DNA of 64,000 nucleotides from Streptomyces decoyicus (GTDB taxonomy: Bacteria > Actinomycetota > Actinomycetes > Streptomycetales > Streptomycetaceae), in assembly GCF_019880305.1 (NCBI RefSeq), contig NZ_CP082301.1, positions 62,001 to 126,000 of the forward strand, read 5' to 3'. Shown in pieces: positions 62,188 through 64,000 of this stretch. The translations under genes were made by a program, and so were the position numbers. Every line of letters begins with the position of its first letter. Position 1 is the stretch's first letter. The notes beneath the pieces were generated by a model. That model searched no databases. It saw only the letters and a program-made list of their open reading frames with translations, and had not been told where the DNA came from.

Positions 62188-62846
62188 GCTCCTGAACAGG
62201 GCGAGTTCCGCGGCCCACACACTCACGGATCGCGACGGCTCCCGTACGCAGGCGGCTGCATCGCCACTCCGTTTTCGGGACGGGCGACGGCTTCGCACAC
62301 TCGCTGATGGGGCGTCACCTGCGTCGGTCAGTACCAGGGTTACGTGGCGCCCTCTGGACGCTCTGCAGGCGGCGGCCCAGATCGCCCTGCGCACCATGGG
62401 GCCTCGAGCAGCGCCACCCTCTCTCGCCGGCCCCTACTGACCTATGCCGACAGTGCGCTCGGCTACATGGAAGAGCTCTGCTCGATCGCCCCGGGGGATT
62501 CCGGGAGGGCGACCTGTGAGGGCGCGGCTGCCATACGGGACTGCGCCCTCGCCGTGCCGCGCGATCTCGGCCACGGCAGGCTCTGGGTCACTGCATCAAG
62601 GATCTTCGAAACTTTAAGTTACCGGGCGGCAACCCCTTGACGTCATCCTCAGGGCGGGCAAAACTGCCGTCCTGCGGTCGACATTGTCGAACAGTGGATG
62701 ACATCGGGGCAGAGTCGCTCCGATTGGTCTCCGCCGGAGTGCGTCGGCGAGCTGAATCGGCGCCGCCCCGTACCAGCTGGCTCCCACGTCGATCGAGCCC
62801 AGCCGCCCCGCCCCCGCACCGTATTGAGCCGCTCCAGGAGCACACC
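62188..62846. other. No gene recognised before glpK
   Basis: No coding pattern with a good start or domain was found in these 659 bases. An AT-rich spot near 62600-62630 may be part of the glycerol-kinase promoter. Confidence 0.4.
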
Positions 62847-64000
62847 GTGACCCACGCGCGAACCGCCGGCCCGTTCATCGCCGCGATCGACCAGGGCACC
62901 ACGTCAAGCCGATGCATCATCTTCGACCGGGACAGTCGGATCGTCTCCATCGACCAGAAGGAGCACGAGCAGATCTTCCCCCTGCCGGGCTGGGTGGAGC
63001 ACGATGCCAGCGAGATCTGGACCAACGTCGAGGAGGTCGTCGCCGGCGCCCTCGACAAAGCCGGGATCACCCGCGGCCTCAGAGCGATCGGCGTCACCAA
63101 CCAGCGCGAGACCACCGTCCTCTGGGACAAGAAGACCGGCGAGCCGGTGCACAACGCCATCGTCTGGCAGGACACCCGCACCGACGCGCTGTGCAAGGAG
63201 CTCGGCGGCGACGTCGGCCAGGACCGGTTCCGCCACGCGACCGGCCTGCCGCTGACCTCCTACTTCTCCGGCCCCAAGATCCGCTGGCTGCTGGACAACG
63301 TCGCCGGCCTGCGCGAGCGCGCCGAGCGCGGCGAGATCCTCTTCGGGACCATGGACTCCTGGGTCATCTGGAACCTCACCGGCGGCCCGTCCTGCGGCGT
63401 CCACGTCACCGACGTCACCAACGCCTCGCGCACCATGCTCATGAACCTGCACACCCTGGAGTGGGACGAGCGCCTCCTCGCCGCCATGGATATCCCGGCC
63501 GCCATCCTGCCGCGGATCCGCTCCTCCGCCGAGGTGTACGGCATGGCCGGCGGAGCCCTCTACGGCGTGCCGGTCGCCTCCGCGCTCGGCGACCAGCAGG
63601 CGGCGCTGTTCGGCCAGACCTGCTTCTCCGAAGGCGAGGCCAAGGCCACGTACGGCACCGGCACCTTCCTGCTGATGAACACCGGCCGCCGGCCCGTCCA
63701 CTCCCACAACGGGCTGCTGACCACGGTCGGCCACCGGATCGGCCGGCGAGCGCCGGTCTACGCGCTGGAGGGCTCCATCGCGGTCACCGGCTCGCTGGTC
63801 CAGTGGATGCGCGACCAGCTGGGCCTGATCGGCACCGCCGCGGAGATCGAGACGCTGGCGAGCTCGGTGGGGGACAACGGCGGCTGCTACATCGTCCCTG
63901 CCTTCTCCGGCCTGTTCGCCCCGTACTGGCGCTCCGACGCCCGCGGCGTGATCACGGGCCTGACCCGCTACGTCACCAAGCAGCACATCGCCCGCGCCGT
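62847..64000 (+). CDS. glpK: Glycerol kinase (incomplete at right edge)
   Basis: The first 384 residues are present, from a GTG at 62847 with CAGGAGCACACC upstream. [20 protein letters not shown] is the FGGY-kinase phosphate loop, then come [73 protein letters not shown] and [13 protein letters not shown]. These are highly conserved in GlpK, which phosphorylates glycerol to glycerol 3-phosphate. This looks like a core gene and may mark the edge of the accessory region. Confidence 0.97.
   Translation, partial: MTHARTAGPFIAAIDQGTTSSRCIIFDRDSRIVSIDQKEHEQIFPLPGWVEHDASEIWTNVEEVVAGALDKAGITRGLRAIGVTNQRETTVLWDKKTGEPVHNAIVWQDTRTDALCKELGGDVGQDRFRHATGLPLTSYFSGPKIRWLLDNVAGLRERAERGEILFGTMDSWVIWNLTGGPSCGVHVTDVTNASRTMLMNLHTLEWDERLLAAMDIPAAILPRIRSSAEVYGMAGGALYGVPVASALGDQQAALFGQTCFSEGEAKATYGTGTFLLMNTGRRPVHSHNGLLTTVGHRIGRRAPVYALEGSIAVTGSLVQWMRDQLGLIGTAAEIETLASSVGDNGGCYIVPAFSGLFAPYWRSDARGVITGLTRYVTKQHIARA

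Noticed and set aside
1..64000. tRNA or rRNA genes and chromosomal attachment sites
   Set aside because: No TpsiC-loop-like or cloverleaf-compatible segment, and no rRNA sequence, was noticed on reading.

Overview
The window looks like an accessory, probably subtelomeric arm of a Streptomyces or related actinomycete chromosome. GC content is very high, codon use is strongly G/C in third position, GTG starts are common, and many genes match actinobacterial families. Roughly half the window is intact genes. The rest is decayed genes (single-base frameshifts, nonsense codons, deletions) and fragments of IS5, IS630 and ISL3 type elements. Long genes such as the 3.3 kb patatin-like gene and the 2.3 kb copper ATPase are intact, so the frameshifts are more likely real decay than poor sequence. 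No tRNA, rRNA or CRISPR array was seen.

1-7.5 kb: the N-terminal part of a large unknown protein, a decayed gene, a hemopexin-repeat metallopeptidase-like protein, a lamin-tail remnant and a 1098-residue patatin-like protein (DUF3376 type) with C-terminal membrane helices. 7.5-11.5 kb: a membrane protein, then a compact lasso-peptide type locus on the minus strand. It has a 38-residue candidate precursor, a fused recognition-element/transglutaminase-fold protease and an asparagine-synthetase-like cyclase. 11.8-25.4 kb: hydrolases without obvious signal peptides (subtilase plus small inhibitor-like partner, M4 pseudogene, GH25 muramidase, amidases, M43 metalloprotease), an animal-type heme peroxidase and an EEP-family nuclease. 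25.4-29.2 kb: mostly decayed genes around one intact sugar O-acetyltransferase.

29.2-42.8 kb is the most interesting block. A four-gene minus-strand operon (MFS exporter, asparagine-synthetase-type amidotransferase, cytochrome P450, isocyanide synthase) sits beside a FecBCD-type metallophore uptake operon whose lipoprotein has a Met-rich loop. Next to these lie a CopZ chaperone, a PCu(A)C-like protein, a CopA ATPase and a small Met/His-rich membrane protein. My reading, which is inference, is a self-contained isonitrile copper-metallophore (chalkophore) locus. The precursor would be an isocyano-tyrosine that is amidated and oxidatively coupled, the copper complex would be re-imported, and excess copper handled locally.

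42.8-54.2 kb: two decayed IS5-type copies flank a YVTN beta-propeller/IPT protein. A small membrane protein, a SAM methyltransferase, a divergent TetR/FAD-monooxygenase pair, a small DUF6243-like protein with a perfect terminator, and a secreted alpha/beta hydrolase with a 12-residue tandem repeat follow. 54.9-62.2 kb: an operon for an anionic poly-gamma-glutamate-like polymer, with a HAMP membrane protein, PgsB, PgsC, a Tat-exported NlpC/P60 hydrolase and a GT39-type glycosyltransferase, but no PgsA. The window ends inside a glycerol kinase gene.
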